Shown: in pieces, positions 1-9,047 of the stretch
Layout of the letters: every line of letters starts with the position of its first letter
Numbering within the stretch: position 1 is the first letter of the stretch
From: Bog-756 sp963725395
Lineage (GTDB): Bacteria > Actinomycetota > Acidimicrobiia > Acidimicrobiales > RAAP-2
Direction of reading: 5' to 3'
DNA length: 64,000 nucleotides
Assembly (NCBI GenBank): GCA_963725395.1
Contig: CAVRYH010000004.1
Location: 62,001-126,000 of the forward strand
Notes under the pieces: model-generated
Seen by the model: only the letters and a program-made list of their open reading frames with translations
Told to the model about the DNA's origin: nothing
Database searches by the model: none
Program-made: the position numbers and the translations under genes

Positions 1-390
1 CTCATCGAGGAGTGCCTGAAGCTCTCGGTTGAGTACGCCAAGAACCGCACGTTGTGGGGCCAGCCCATCGGGGACCGCCAGCTCATCCAGTTGAAGCTGG
101 CCAAGATGGAGGTGGCCCGCCTGAACGTCCAGAACCTGGTGTTCCGCCACATCGAGCTGTCCGAGGCGGGCAAGAGCCTGACCCTGGCCGAGGCCTCGGC
201 CATGAAGCTGTACTCGGCGCAGGCCGCCTCGGAGGTCGCCATGGAGGCGGTCCAGCTCTTCGGTGGCAACGGCTACATGGCCGAGTTCCGGGTCGAGCAG
301 TTGGCCCGCGACGCCAAGGTCTTCCAGATCTACGCGGGCACCGACGAGATCCAGGTCACCCATATCGCCAAGGACCTCTTGAACCGCTGA
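1..390 (+). CDS. Acyl-CoA dehydrogenase, C-terminal part
   Basis: This is the last 129 codons of an acyl-CoA dehydrogenase whose start lies before the window. The family oxidises acyl-CoA to trans-2-enoyl-CoA using FAD and passes electrons to ETF. The visible part is the C-terminal helical domain: an FGGNGY segment near residue 83 of the fragment and IYAGTDEIQ near residue 111. Both are FAD and substrate contact regions typical of the family, and the fragment ends in the usual HIAKDLLNR-type tail. Substrate chain length cannot be told. It lies upstream of a patatin-like gene on the same strand. Confidence 0.93.
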   Translation, partial: LIEECLKLSVEYAKNRTLWGQPIGDRQLIQLKLAKMEVARLNVQNLVFRHIELSEAGKSLTLAEASAMKLYSAQAASEVAMEAVQLFGGNGYMAEFRVEQLARDAKVFQIYAGTDEIQVTHIAKDLLNR

Positions 391-433
391 ACGGCAGCGT
401 CACCGGTCCGCACCGTCCCGGGGGCGGCTCCGG

Positions 434-439
434 TAACGT
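434..439 (+). promoter_or_regulatory. Putative -10 element (leaderless start of patatin gene)
   Basis: TAACGT lies exactly six bases before the GTG at 446, and there is no purine-rich ribosome binding site. This is the spacing of a leaderless transcript and favours GTG 446 over GTG 443. Confidence 0.45.
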
Positions 440-445
440 TCGGTG

Positions 446-1390
446 GTGCCCCGTCGGTCATCCCCGAAGCCGCCACCGGTCGACCTGGCCCTCCCCCGAT
501 CCTTCGATGCCCGGTACGCCGCCGGGGTCGACCGTGGGCTGTGCCTCGGCGGCGGTGGACTGTTCTTCGTGGCCTGGCAGGTCTCCTACCTGCAGACCCT
601 GGCGTCCCGTGGCGTCCAGATCGACGCCGCCAACCGGGTGGTGGGCACCTCGGCGGGGTCCATCGTCTCGTCGGCGGTGACGGCCGGAAGGCTGAAGCGG
701 CTCCATTCGTTCGTCTCGGTGCTGTCCAAGGTGCCGGCGGTGGTGTCGGCCCTGGCCCCCGCCGGCGAGCTCAGTCCCAGCCAGAACCGGGCGCTCGAGC
801 TGTTCATCAAGGCCAGTGACGGCGACCCGGCCACCGTGCAGGAGATCGGCCGCGCCGCCCTGGCCGCGGTGACGCCGGCCCCGGAGATGACGAGGCGAAA
901 CGTCTCGCTGGTGGTGGGGACCGGCCGGTGGCCCTCGGATGCCCTGCACATCACCTGTGTCGACGCCTACTCGGGGGAACGGTGCGTTGTGACCAGGCGC
1001 TCGGGTGCGTCGGTGGCCCGCGCCGCGGCGGCCAGTAGCGCCGTGCCCGGCCTATTCGCCCCGCAACCCATCGCCGACCGGCGCTGCATGGACGGTGGCG
1101 TGAGCGGGACCGGGGTCCACCTCGACCTGCTGGCCGGGGCCCGGCGGGTCCTCGTGCTGGCCCTCACCGACGGTTCGGACATGATCGAGGGGATGATGAC
1201 CTCCCATCCCGGCGAGGGACGCAGGGAGATCGAGGACCTGGAGGCGTCCGGGGCCGACGTCCTGGTCAGGATGCCCGCCGAGGTGGACATGCTCGAACTG
1301 ATGGCACCCGAGTCGGTGGCCGGGGCACTGGCCATGGGGGCGCGTCAGGCGGTGGACGACGCGCCGTTGCTGACCGGGTTCTGGCGCTGA
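446..1390 (+). CDS. Patatin-like phospholipase family protein
   Basis: A serine lipid acyl hydrolase of the patatin family (314 aa). The oxyanion-hole glycine run LCLGGGGLFF is near residues 32-41, the nucleophile elbow GTSAGS follows at about 68-73, and the second member of the Ser-Asp dyad is in MDGGVSG near residue 215. There is no signal peptide or clear membrane segment, so it is probably cytosolic or membrane-associated. GTG 443 is three bases upstream in frame; GTG 446 was chosen because a TAACGT hexamer lies six bases before it. The physiological lipid substrate is unknown. The gene converges with plsX, only 22 bases away. Confidence 0.85.
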   Translation: MPRRSSPKPPPVDLALPRSFDARYAAGVDRGLCLGGGGLFFVAWQVSYLQTLASRGVQIDAANRVVGTSAGSIVSSAVTAGRLKRLHSFVSVLSKVPAVVSALAPAGELSPSQNRALELFIKASDGDPATVQEIGRAALAAVTPAPEMTRRNVSLVVGTGRWPSDALHITCVDAYSGERCVVTRRSGASVARAAAASSAVPGLFAPQPIADRRCMDGGVSGTGVHLDLLAGARRVLVLALTDGSDMIEGMMTSHPGEGRREIEDLEASGADVLVRMPAEVDMLELMAPESVAGALAMGARQAVDDAPLLTGFWR

Positions 1391-1412
1391 GGACCCGCCG
1401 GGGACCCCGGGG

Positions 1413-2450
1413 TCACACCCGGGTGGCCACCTCGGTGACCGAGGCGGCCACGGCATCGACCAGGCCGGCGACCGCCAGGTCATGGGCCACGGTGATGGCG
1501 TTGACCACGGCCACCGACGACGACGATCCGTGGCTGATGACACAGACGCCGTCCACGCCGAGGAGCATCGCCCCGCCTGTCGTCTCGGGGTCGAGATCGG
1601 CCGCCAGCGGCAGGAGGTGCGGATAGAGGGCATCGGCGACACTGCTGAGTTCTGGGAGCCCGAGAATGTCGGTGAGGGCCCCCATGAGGAACCGCATGGA
1701 GCCCTCGAGGGTCTTGAGCGCGACATTGCCGGTGAAGCCGTCGGCCACGATCACGTCGGCGATCCCGGCGAAGAAGTCGCGCCCTTCGACATTGCCGACG
1801 AAGTCGAATCCCGATCCACCGGCACCGTCGTCGAGGAGGGCGTGGGTCTCCTTCACGAGCGGGCTCCCCTTGGACTTCTCCTCCCCGATCGAGAGCAGCG
1901 CGACCCTCGGTTGGGCGATGTCGTAGCGCTTGCGGGCGAACGCCGCCCCCATCTGGGCGAACTGCACCAGCATGGGAGCCGAGCACTCGGCGTTGGCCCC
2001 CGAGTCGAGCAGGACGGTGGGCCAGGGCCCCCCGGGATTGGGGATGGGCGTGGCGATCGCCGGTCGGATCACACTCGGCAACCTGCCCATGCGCAGCAGC
2101 GCCGAGGCCATGGCCGCTCCGGTGTTGCCCGCCGACACCATGGCCAGCGCCCTGCCGTCCCGGACGGCCTCGGCCGCCCGGACCAGCGACGAGTCCTTCT
2201 TCTTGCGCACACCCTGGGCGGGGTCGTCCTCCATGCCGATGACCTCGCTCGCCGCGATGACGGGCAGGTCGCCGATGTCGCCCATCTGGCCGGGCGGGCC
2301 CACGAGAACGACACGGATGTCCGTCTGATCGGCGATCTGGCGGGCCCCCGCCACGATCTCCCCCGGGGAGCGATCACCCCCCATGGCATCGACCGCCACG
2401 GGGAGCGCGGCGAGCGCCTCACCCGAAGGGCGCTCCCCCCTCCGGGCCAT
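1413..2450 (-). CDS. plsX: Phosphate acyltransferase PlsX
   Basis: PlsX converts acyl-ACP and phosphate to acyl-phosphate, the donor for PlsY in phospholipid synthesis. The 345-aa product has the family's N-terminal VAVDAMGGDRSPGEIV block (about residues 18-33), a VSAGNTGA block near 98 and a VADGFTGNVALK block near 225. The ATG start overlaps the rpmF stop by one base (TAATG), the usual rpmF-plsX translational coupling. It is the last gene of a minus-strand block that starts at rsmD. The fatty-acid kinase homologue at 7303-8988 acts on the same metabolite class. Confidence 0.95.
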   Translation of the reverse strand: MARRGERPSGEALAALPVAVDAMGGDRSPGEIVAGARQIADQTDIRVVLVGPPGQMGDIGDLPVIAASEVIGMEDDPAQGVRKKKDSSLVRAAEAVRDGRALAMVSAGNTGAAMASALLRMGRLPSVIRPAIATPIPNPGGPWPTVLLDSGANAECSAPMLVQFAQMGAAFARKRYDIAQPRVALLSIGEEKSKGSPLVKETHALLDDGAGGSGFDFVGNVEGRDFFAGIADVIVADGFTGNVALKTLEGSMRFLMGALTDILGLPELSSVADALYPHLLPLAADLDPETTGGAMLLGVDGVCVISHGSSSSVAVVNAITVAHDLAVAGLVDAVAASVTEVATRV

Positions 2451-2629
2451 TAGTCGACTTCGAGGGCCTGACGGCCTTTGTACCAGCCGCAGGTGGGGCA
2501 GACGACGTGGGGGAGCTTGGCGCTGGTGCACTGCGGGCACACCGAGCGCGCCGGCGCCTTCAGCACCCAGTTGGACGCCCGGCGGCTTCGGCTCTTCGAC
2601 TTGGAGGTCTTCTTCTTCGGAACGGCCAT
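2450..2629 (-). CDS. rpmF: 50S ribosomal protein L32
   Basis: A 59-aa L32 protein starting MAVPKKKTSKSKSR. It has two zinc-knuckle pairs, CPQC near residues 32-35 and CPTC near 45-48, so it is the zinc-binding (C+) form. The order DUF177-rpmF-plsX is strongly conserved in bacteria. The stop codon overlaps the plsX start by one base, and 30 bases separate it from the DUF177 gene upstream. Confidence 0.96.
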   Translation of the reverse strand: MAVPKKKTSKSKSRSRRASNWVLKAPARSVCPQCTSAKLPHVVCPTCGWYKGRQALEVD

Positions 2630-2659
2630 AGGGCTGCGATCCTAGGCCAGATTGGCGCC

Positions 2660-3196
2660 TCAGCGATCGCGAAGCGCGTCGAGGGCGGCCCAGCGGGGAT
2701 CCCCGGACGGGGCGCAGGCGCACGGGGCGGTGTTCCAGTTGGTCCCGCACTGCGGACAGATGCCCCGGCAGTCGGGAGCGCACAGCGGGGCCAGCGGCAG
2801 GTCGAGGAGGACGGCGTCACGCGCCAAGGGCTCGAGGTCCAGCTCGTCACCGCTCAACGGGTAGGCATCCTCGTCACGGTCGGTCCCCCCCGCCGGCGCA
2901 TACCGCTCTCGCACCTCGGCCACCACGGTGCCCCGGGCCGGCCCGCCGCAGCGGCGGCACTCTCCCACCCAGGGTGCGCTCACCGTGCCGGCGACGGTGA
3001 TCCCGCCGGGGTAGGAGGTGAGGGTGAGGTCGGCGAGGACCGGCTGTCCGTCGGGGACCGAGACCCCGATGGTGGCCAGGTCGTCGATCAGGCCCTCACG
3101 CTCCTCGTGGCGGGTGGCGCCGGCCGCCTTCCGCAGGGACGCCACCTGCACCAGGAACGGCCGGGATCGGCGGGTCCGCGAGTCGGTCGCTCCCAT
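2660..3196 (-). CDS. DUF177/YceD family protein
   Basis: A 178-aa protein of the DUF177 (YceD) family, which is linked by context and published work in other bacteria to 23S rRNA or 50S subunit accumulation. It has a mid-protein CRRC pair (near residue 81) and the C-terminal signature CAPDCRGICPQCGTN (near 138-152), which probably binds zinc. Its position directly upstream of rpmF and plsX is the family's standard context. It follows the SepIVA-like gene by 12 bases, so the genes are probably co-transcribed. Confidence 0.9.
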   Translation of the reverse strand: MGATDSRTRRSRPFLVQVASLRKAAGATRHEEREGLIDDLATIGVSVPDGQPVLADLTLTSYPGGITVAGTVSAPWVGECRRCGGPARGTVVAEVRERYAPAGGTDRDEDAYPLSGDELDLEPLARDAVLLDLPLAPLCAPDCRGICPQCGTNWNTAPCACAPSGDPRWAALDALRDR

Positions 3197-3208
3197 CGGA
3201 CCCGCCGC

Positions 3209-3820
3209 TCAGGTGAGGTCCTGATCGAAGAAGCCGTCCGGGTCGTCCACGCCGAGACCCGGGGACCCCGGAGCGCTGGAGGCGAGCGAGGTGTCGCCCC
3301 CTTCGCCGATCTCCACCTTGGGCAGCGGGGTGACCTGGAGCTTCTCGCGACCGGCCTGGACCGTCTTCATCGTCCTGTCCAGCACGATCTCGAAGCTGGC
3401 CAGCTTCTGGTCCGCGTAGTCCTCGGCCTCGTGGCGGAGCCGCCGCGCCTCCTCGTTGGCGTCGTCCAGGATGCGCTGGGCGACGTGGTTGGCCTGGCGG
3501 ACGATCTCGGTCCGCTGCACCATCCGCTCGGCCTGGACCCGCACCTCTTCCAAGAGGACCTCGGCCTCGCGCGACTTCTCGGCGAGGAACTCGTCGCGCT
3601 CCTTCAGCAGCCACCGGGCCTGTCGGAGCTCGTCGGGCATACGGTCGAGGGCGGCCTGGAGGAGCTCGGCGAGCTCCTCCCTCGACACGAGGACCGAGGC
3701 GGACAGCGGCATCGCCTTCGCCGTCTGTACGAGGTCGAGGGCGCCACGGATCAGGGTCTCCGCGTCGTGCTCCTCGCTCGCCGCCCGCTGTTGGTCGAGA
3801 TCCTCGAACAGGTCACTCAT
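3209..3820 (-). CDS. DivIVA-like coiled-coil protein (SepIVA-like)
   Basis: A 203-aa, highly charged, mostly helical protein. Residues about 60-155 form a long coiled coil rich in E, R, A and L, with a segment (QRILDDANEEARRLRHEAEDYADQ region, about 117-140) typical of DivIVA-type and V-ATPase stalk-type helices. In mycobacteria a DivIVA-domain protein, SepIVA (Rv2927c), occupies this same place next to the DUF177 gene and acts in septation; I infer orthology from position and coiled-coil character. The start ATG overlaps the end of coaD by eight bases (ATGAGTGA). An Asp/Gly/Ser-rich tail follows residue 170. Confidence 0.7.
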   Translation of the reverse strand: MSDLFEDLDQQRAASEEHDAETLIRGALDLVQTAKAMPLSASVLVSREELAELLQAALDRMPDELRQARWLLKERDEFLAEKSREAEVLLEEVRVQAERMVQRTEIVRQANHVAQRILDDANEEARRLRHEAEDYADQKLASFEIVLDRTMKTVQAGREKLQVTPLPKVEIGEGGDTSLASSAPGSPGLGVDDPDGFFDQDLT

Positions 3821-4295
3821 TGTCGAACTTCTCCTGCAACCGCAGCGCCACGACCTTGGGCACGAACGAGGTGACGTCGCCGCCGAAGCGGGCCACCTCC
3901 CTCAGCAGCCGCGAGGCGATGAACGAGTGGGCCGAGCTGGTGGGGATGAACAGGGTCTCCACGCCCGACAGCTGTTTGTTCATCTGGGCCATCTGCAGTT
4001 CGTTCTCGAAGTCGGACACGGCACGCAGCCCCTTCACGATGGCGGTGGCCCCCACGTCGTGGGCCACGTTGACCACGAGGGTCGACACCGAGACGATCCT
4101 CACGTTGACCAGGTGGTCGAGCGACTCCTCGAGCATCTCCTGGCGCTCGTCGAGCTCGAACAGCGCCTCGCTCTTCTGCGGGTTGCGCAACGTGGCGACG
4201 ACCACTTCGTCGAACAGGCGGGCGGCGCGCTCGATCACTTCGAGGTGCCCATTGTGAACCGGGTCGAAGGACCCGGGGATCAACGCAATCCTCAC
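3813..4295 (-). CDS. coaD: Phosphopantetheine adenylyltransferase
   Basis: CoaD joins ATP and 4'-phosphopantetheine to make dephospho-CoA, the fourth step of CoA synthesis. The 160-aa length is that of the family. Motifs are the nucleotidyltransferase PGSFDPVHNGH (residues 7-17, the HxGH signature) and SSAHSFIASRLLREVA near 126-141, which matches the family's S-S-x-x-R region. The GTG start lies in a GTGA overlap with the rsmD stop, so the two are translationally coupled, as in many actinobacteria. Confidence 0.95.
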   Translation of the reverse strand: MRIALIPGSFDPVHNGHLEVIERAARLFDEVVVATLRNPQKSEALFELDERQEMLEESLDHLVNVRIVSVSTLVVNVAHDVGATAIVKGLRAVSDFENELQMAQMNKQLSGVETLFIPTSSAHSFIASRLLREVARFGGDVTSFVPKVVALRLQEKFDNE

Positions 4296-4849
4296 GAGAC
4301 ACCTTTCTCCGTGACCAGTGCCGGACGGGCCACGGTCACGATCGTACCCCCATACCGCTTGGTTTTGAGGACCCCCCACCCCGGGGGCACCGCGATCTCG
4401 CTCCCCGACTCGAGGACGGCCAGGTCGGCCGGCAACCGGCCCACCAGCGTCTCCCAGTCCCCGTAGTCGTAGGGGGGATCACACAGGATGAGGTCGTAGC
4501 GGGACGCGGTGGTGGCCACCCAGGCGTCGACGTCGGCCCGGACGACCGTGGCGTCCCCCACGGTCTCGCCGTCACCGAGGCCCACCGATTCGAGGTTGCG
4601 CCGGATCCCGGCCAGCGACAGCGGGTCCCGCTCGACGAAGGTGACGGCGGCGGCCCCTCGTGACAGGGCCTCGATCCCGAGGGCCCCGGAACCGGCGAAC
4701 AGGTCGGCCACCTGGAGCCCCTCCACGCCTCCGAGGCTGTAGAGGATGTCGAAGATCGCCTCCCGCACCCGGTCCGAGGTGGGCCGGACCCCGTCGCCGA
4801 CCGGCGCGGCCAACCGTCGCCCACGCATGGTTCCCCCGATCACGCGCAA
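4292..4849 (-). CDS. rsmD: 16S rRNA (guanine966-N2)-methyltransferase
   Basis: RsmD methylates G966 of 16S rRNA using SAM. The 185-aa product opens with the family signature (L/M)RVIGGTMRGRRL, followed by RPTSDRVREAIFDIL, the SAM-binding LFAGSGALGIEALSRGA (about 50-66) and the catalytic DPPY near 124-127. The start is TTG at 4849, seven bases after a GGAGAGGAG ribosome binding site; the in-frame GTG at 4843 is an alternative. It heads the minus-strand operon rsmD-coaD-sepIVA-like-DUF177-rpmF-plsX. Confidence 0.94.
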   Translation of the reverse strand: MRVIGGTMRGRRLAAPVGDGVRPTSDRVREAIFDILYSLGGVEGLQVADLFAGSGALGIEALSRGAAAVTFVERDPLSLAGIRRNLESVGLGDGETVGDATVVRADVDAWVATTASRYDLILCDPPYDYGDWETLVGRLPADLAVLESGSEIAVPPGWGVLKTKRYGGTIVTVARPALVTEKGVS

Positions 4850-4878
4850 GTCCGGACTCCTCTCCCAGCCATCGGATC

Positions 4879-4884
4879 AGACTA
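4879..4884 (-). promoter_or_regulatory. Putative -10 element of the rsmD operon
   Basis: TAGTCT on the minus strand lies about 30 bases upstream of the rsmD start, with a GGAGAGGAG ribosome binding site in between. It would give a short leader of about 20 bases. Confidence 0.35.
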
Positions 4885-4996
4885 CCGGCGGCGGGGACCA
4901 CCCCCTGGTCAGCCCCTGGTCAGCGGTGCCTCCGCCACCGGCATCGCTCCATCGGGCAGCCGCTCCGCCCGGTCGATCGGCTCGGGTCTTGCCGGC

Positions 4997-7306
4997 TCAG
5001 CTCTTGAAGAGGAACTCGGCCTCCTCCTCGTCGACGAAGATCCGCAGCTCGTCGGCAAGGAGCTCGTGGCGGAGGAGGCCAGGATCGTCGGCCACCACCT
5101 CCTCGGCCAGGGCCCGGGCCTGGTCGACCAGCAGGCGGTCCGACAGCAGCCGGGCGAGCTTCAGGTCGCTCCTGCCCTTCTGGCGCGCCCCGAGGATGGT
5201 TCCTTCACCACGCAGGGCGAGGTCGACGTCGGCCAGCTCGAACCCGTCGGTGGAGCGCTCCATGGCCGACAGCCTCTCGGCGGCCTCCGGCGTGTCGTTC
5301 TCGGAGAGGAGGTAGCACCACGATGGGTCGTCGCCGCGGCCCACCCGACCGCGCAGCTGGTGCAGCTGGGCGATGCCGAACCGGTCGGCGTCCTCGATGA
5401 CCATGACCGTGGCCTCGGGGACGTCGACGCCCACCTCGATGACGGTGGTGGTCACGAGCACATCGAGGCCACCGGCACGGAATTCGGCCATGACCCGCTC
5501 CTTCTCGGCCGAGGGCAGCTGTCCGTGGAGGAGGCCGACCCGCAGACCGGCGAGCTCGTCCCCGGCCAGCCGCTCGGCCTCGGCCACCGCCGAGGTGGCC
5601 TGGACCCGCTCGGACCCCTCCACCAGGGGGCACACCACGAAGGCCCGGTGGCCCTCGGCGATCTCGGAGCGCACCCGCGACCAGGCCCGCTCCGTCTCGA
5701 GGGGTGTGCGCAGCCACTCGGTGGTCACCGGCCGGCGACCGGCGGGCAGCTCGTCGACGATCGTCATGTCGAGGTCGCCGAAGACCACCATGGCCGCTGT
5801 CCGGGGGATCGGGGTGGCCGTCATGACCAACAGGTCGGGATCGTGCCCGGTCCCGTCGACTCCCCGGCCCTTGGCCCGTAGCGCCGCCCGCTGCTCCACC
5901 CCGAATCGGTGCTGCTCGTCGATGACCACGACCCCGAGCGACCGGAAACCCACCTCCTCGGTGAGGAGCGCATGGGTGCCGATGAGCAGATCGACCGAGC
6001 CCTCGGCCAGCCCGGCGTGCAGGGCCGTCCGATCGGCGGCTCCGGTCCTGCTCGTGAGCAGCGCCACCCGCAGGGGTCGCTCGCCCGTGAGGGTCGAGGC
6101 GTCGGGCACGGTCAGGCCGTCGACCAGCAGCCGGACGGCGGTGGCGTGCTGCTCGGCCAGCACCTCGGTCGGCGCCATCAGGGCGGCCTGGTGGCCGCCG
6201 TCGACGGCGGTGAGCATCGTGCCCACGGCCACCACCGTCTTGCCCGAACCCACATCGCCCTGGAGCAGGCGGTGCATCGGCAGGGGTCCGGCCAGGTCGG
6301 CGCGGATGGCGTCGAGGGCGCGCTCTTGTGCACCGGTCGGACGGAACGGCAAACCGTCGAGGAACCGCTCGACGAGTGTGGGCCGGTCGGCCGGCCCATT
6401 CACGACGTGGCGGATGCCTCGGGCATCGCTCTGGAGGCGCCACTGGCGCAGGACCAGGGCCAGTTGCAGGCGGAACAACTCGTCGAAGGCCAGGCGCTGT
6501 CGGGCCGGTTCGTGCTCGGCCATGGCGGCCGGCCGGTGGATGTGGTTGAAGGCCACCGTCCGGTCCGCCAACCCGAAGCGCTGCCGCGTCGGGGCGTCGA
6601 GGGGATCGGCGAAGGGACCCGCCCTGGCGAGCGCCTCCCCGGTGAACCTGGCGATGCCGGCCGAGGTCAGATCGGCCTTGTCCGACAGCGGGTAGACCGG
6701 ATACACCTTCCCCGCCGCCCCACCGTCCCCGGTGGTCTCGTCGCCCGCCGACTGCAGGACCTCGGCCGTCGGGTTGGCCATCTGCAGGGAGCCCTTGTAG
6801 GACCCGACCGAGCCGAAGAAGAGGGCCAGCGTGCCCACCGGGAGCTGTCTGGATCTCCAGGGCTGGTTGAAGAAGACCACGCTCAGCCGTCCGGTCCGGT
6901 CGGCGAGCTCGACGGTGACCCGGGACGGCGACCGCCGGCGGCCTCGTCCGTAGCCCGAGCTCGGGGCGGCGACCCGGGCCACCTTGGCCACGACCGACAC
7001 CTTGTCCCCTTCGGTCAGGTCGGCGATGGGCACGAGCCTGGTGCCGTCGATGTAGCGCCGAGGATAATAGGTGAGCAGATCGAGGACCGACCCGATGTCC
7101 AGCGCGGCCAGCTCACGCTCGGCCTTCGGCCCCACCCCCTCGAGCGCCGACACCGGCAGGTCGGCCAGCTGTCGGAGCTTGCGACCGGTGCCGGGACCTG
7201 CTCCCGGCCCCGGCGCGGCCACGCTCGGGTCCGCCGGTCCCGACGAGTCCCTCCGTTCGGGGGCGGCGGGCGCCGTCCGGGGCCCGGTCGGACGCGTACC
7301 GCTCAC
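4997..7306 (-). CDS. recG: ATP-dependent DNA helicase RecG
   Basis: RecG remodels stalled forks and branched DNA. The 769-aa product has an OB-fold wedge domain (about residues 50-200), then helicase domains with Walker A GDVGSGKT near 350, DEQH near 453-456, the TATPIPRT motif and the GRVGRGD motif VI. An unusual Pro/Ala/Gly-rich extension fills the first 40 residues. GTG 7306 was chosen because it forms a GTGA overlap with the stop of the upstream fakA-like gene. The two genes form a tight pair, common in actinobacteria and firmicutes. Confidence 0.95.
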   Translation of the reverse strand: MSGTRPTGPRTAPAAPERRDSSGPADPSVAAPGPGAGPGTGRKLRQLADLPVSALEGVGPKAERELAALDIGSVLDLLTYYPRRYIDGTRLVPIADLTEGDKVSVVAKVARVAAPSSGYGRGRRRSPSRVTVELADRTGRLSVVFFNQPWRSRQLPVGTLALFFGSVGSYKGSLQMANPTAEVLQSAGDETTGDGGAAGKVYPVYPLSDKADLTSAGIARFTGEALARAGPFADPLDAPTRQRFGLADRTVAFNHIHRPAAMAEHEPARQRLAFDELFRLQLALVLRQWRLQSDARGIRHVVNGPADRPTLVERFLDGLPFRPTGAQERALDAIRADLAGPLPMHRLLQGDVGSGKTVVAVGTMLTAVDGGHQAALMAPTEVLAEQHATAVRLLVDGLTVPDASTLTGERPLRVALLTSRTGAADRTALHAGLAEGSVDLLIGTHALLTEEVGFRSLGVVVIDEQHRFGVEQRAALRAKGRGVDGTGHDPDLLVMTATPIPRTAAMVVFGDLDMTIVDELPAGRRPVTTEWLRTPLETERAWSRVRSEIAEGHRAFVVCPLVEGSERVQATSAVAEAERLAGDELAGLRVGLLHGQLPSAEKERVMAEFRAGGLDVLVTTTVIEVGVDVPEATVMVIEDADRFGIAQLHQLRGRVGRGDDPSWCYLLSENDTPEAAERLSAMERSTDGFELADVDLALRGEGTILGARQKGRSDLKLARLLSDRLLVDQARALAEEVVADDPGLLRHELLADELRIFVDEEEAEFLFKS

Positions 7307-8988
7307 TCGATGGAGAAGAGGTACGGGTAGAGGGGCTGGCCGCCGTGGTGCACCTCGGTCTCCACACCCGGGCGGTGGTCCCGGAGCCATTCGGTGATCC
7401 GGCGGGTGTCCCCGGCACCGGAACCCTCCCCCTCGATGATGGTCACGAGGTCGTGGGCCTCGGTCACCAGTGCGTCCAACAGGGCACAGGCCGCCTCGGC
7501 GAGCGTGGGCCGCACAACCTCGATTCCCTGGCGGGACAGTCCCAACCAGTCCCCTTCGGAGATCGGGCCGGCCGAGCTGTCCGAGTCCCGGACGGCCCGG
7601 GTCACCTCGCCGGGAACGACCTTCAGCGACGACGCTTCCATGGTGCGGGCGTTGTCCGCGCCGTGGGCCTCGGGGTCATAGGCCAACAGGGCGGCGAATC
7701 CCTCGGCGATGGTGTCGGTGGGCACGACCCACACCGACTTCTCGGTGAGGTCGTCGACCCGCTCGGCCACCGGCCGGATGTTGCCGTTGTTGGGGAGGAT
7801 GATCACCTCGTCGGACCCGACGGCCTCCACGGCCTGCACCAGCTCGGCCGTGGACGGGTTCATCGACTGGCCACCCGAGATGAGGCCCTTGACCCCGAGG
7901 GAGCGGAAGATCCGCCCGATGCCCTCGCCGGTGGCCACGGCCACCACACCGGTGGTCGGGGGCGGGCCGAGCGCGGTCGTCGAGGGTCCGCTGCCCACCG
8001 TTCCCGCGCCCTCGCGCACCCAGCGCTCCTCCTCCACCTCCTCGAGCAGGTCGGTGACCCGGATGGACCGCGGACGGCCCACGTCGAGCGATGCCTCGAT
8101 GGCGGCCCCGATGTCGTCGGTGTGGATGTGGCAGTTCCAGAGGCTGTCGCCGCCGACGACCACGATGGAGTCGCCCAGCCCGGCCCAGACCTCCTTGAAC
8201 GAGGGGATGGTGTCGTCGGGGGCCTCGAGCAGGTACATCACCTCGTAACGCAGTCCGGCCAACTCGGTATCGGCGTCGCTGAGCGCGGGGAGGGCCATGC
8301 CCGGGGCCTCGGGATTGGTGGGGCCGAAGTGCGGCTCGGGCAGTGGGGGCGGCTCCGGCATCGACCGCCCGTCGACCACCGAGAGGATGGCATCGAACAA
8401 GAGGAGGTAGCCGGTGCCCCCGGCGTCCACCACGCCGGCCTGCTCCAGCACCGGAAGGAGGGACGGGGTGCGAGCCAGCGCCTCGGCGGCACCGGCTCGG
8501 GACGCCTCGGCCACGTCCACCAGGGACTTCCCGGCGGCGGCGGCGGACCGGGCACTGTCGGCCGCCCCCCTGGCCACCGTCAGGATGGTGCCCTCGACCG
8601 GGCGCATGACCGCCTCACGGGCCAGGCGGTCGGCGATGGCCAGTGCCTCGGAGAGCTCGACCGGCCCCGGCCTGCCGGTCGAGTCGTTCAGCCCCTCCGA
8701 GAGGCCCCGCAGGAGCTGGGACAGGATCACACCCGAGTTCCCCCGTGCGCCCATCAGCGAGCCGTGGACGATGGCCTTGCAGGTGGTGTCGAGGTCCGCC
8801 GTCTCGAGGTCGGAGATCTCCTTGGTCACCGACTCCATGGTCAACGCCATGTTGGTCCCGGTGTCCCCGTCGGGTACGGGATAGACGTTAAGCCGGTTGA
8901 TGACCTCCTGGTGGGACCGCAACCCGTCACGGAAGGTGGCGATCACCTGACAGAGCTCCGAAGCGCCGATCGTGTCGAGGACCACCAT
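7303..8988 (-). CDS. DAK2-domain protein, fatty acid kinase FakA family
   Basis: A 561-aa DAK2/YloV family protein. FakA phosphorylates fatty acids presented by a FakB carrier to give acyl-phosphate. The N-terminal DhaL-like kinase domain shows VYPVPDGDTGTNM (about 36-48), whose aspartates bind Mg-ATP, and GARGNSGVILSQLLRG near 82-97. The C-terminal half (about 330-530) matches the conserved DegV-like part of YloV. No fakB lies in the window, so the substrate is inferred. It is translationally coupled to recG, and a TAGCAT hexamer seven bases before the ATG suggests a leaderless start. Confidence 0.88.
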   Translation of the reverse strand: MVVLDTIGASELCQVIATFRDGLRSHQEVINRLNVYPVPDGDTGTNMALTMESVTKEISDLETADLDTTCKAIVHGSLMGARGNSGVILSQLLRGLSEGLNDSTGRPGPVELSEALAIADRLAREAVMRPVEGTILTVARGAADSARSAAAAGKSLVDVAEASRAGAAEALARTPSLLPVLEQAGVVDAGGTGYLLLFDAILSVVDGRSMPEPPPLPEPHFGPTNPEAPGMALPALSDADTELAGLRYEVMYLLEAPDDTIPSFKEVWAGLGDSIVVVGGDSLWNCHIHTDDIGAAIEASLDVGRPRSIRVTDLLEEVEEERWVREGAGTVGSGPSTTALGPPPTTGVVAVATGEGIGRIFRSLGVKGLISGGQSMNPSTAELVQAVEAVGSDEVIILPNNGNIRPVAERVDDLTEKSVWVVPTDTIAEGFAALLAYDPEAHGADNARTMEASSLKVVPGEVTRAVRDSDSSAGPISEGDWLGLSRQGIEVVRPTLAEAACALLDALVTEAHDLVTIIEGEGSGAGDTRRITEWLRDHRPGVETEVHHGGQPLYPYLFSIE

Positions 8989-8995
8989 TGTCAGG

Positions 8996-9001
8996 ATGCT
9001 A
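8996..9001 (-). promoter_or_regulatory. Putative -10 element (leaderless start of fakA-like gene)
   Basis: TAGCAT on the minus strand is seven bases before the ATG at 8988, with no ribosome binding site between. Confidence 0.45.
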
Positions 9002-9047
9002 ACCTTTGCGACTTACCCGGAGGATCCTGAGAGGAAGTCGGAGCATC

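Noticed and set aside
1403..1414. GACCCCGGGGTC palindrome between the patatin gene and plsX
   Set aside because: It is a perfect palindrome without a loop, so it cannot form a good hairpin, and GC-rich palindromes of this size are expected by chance.
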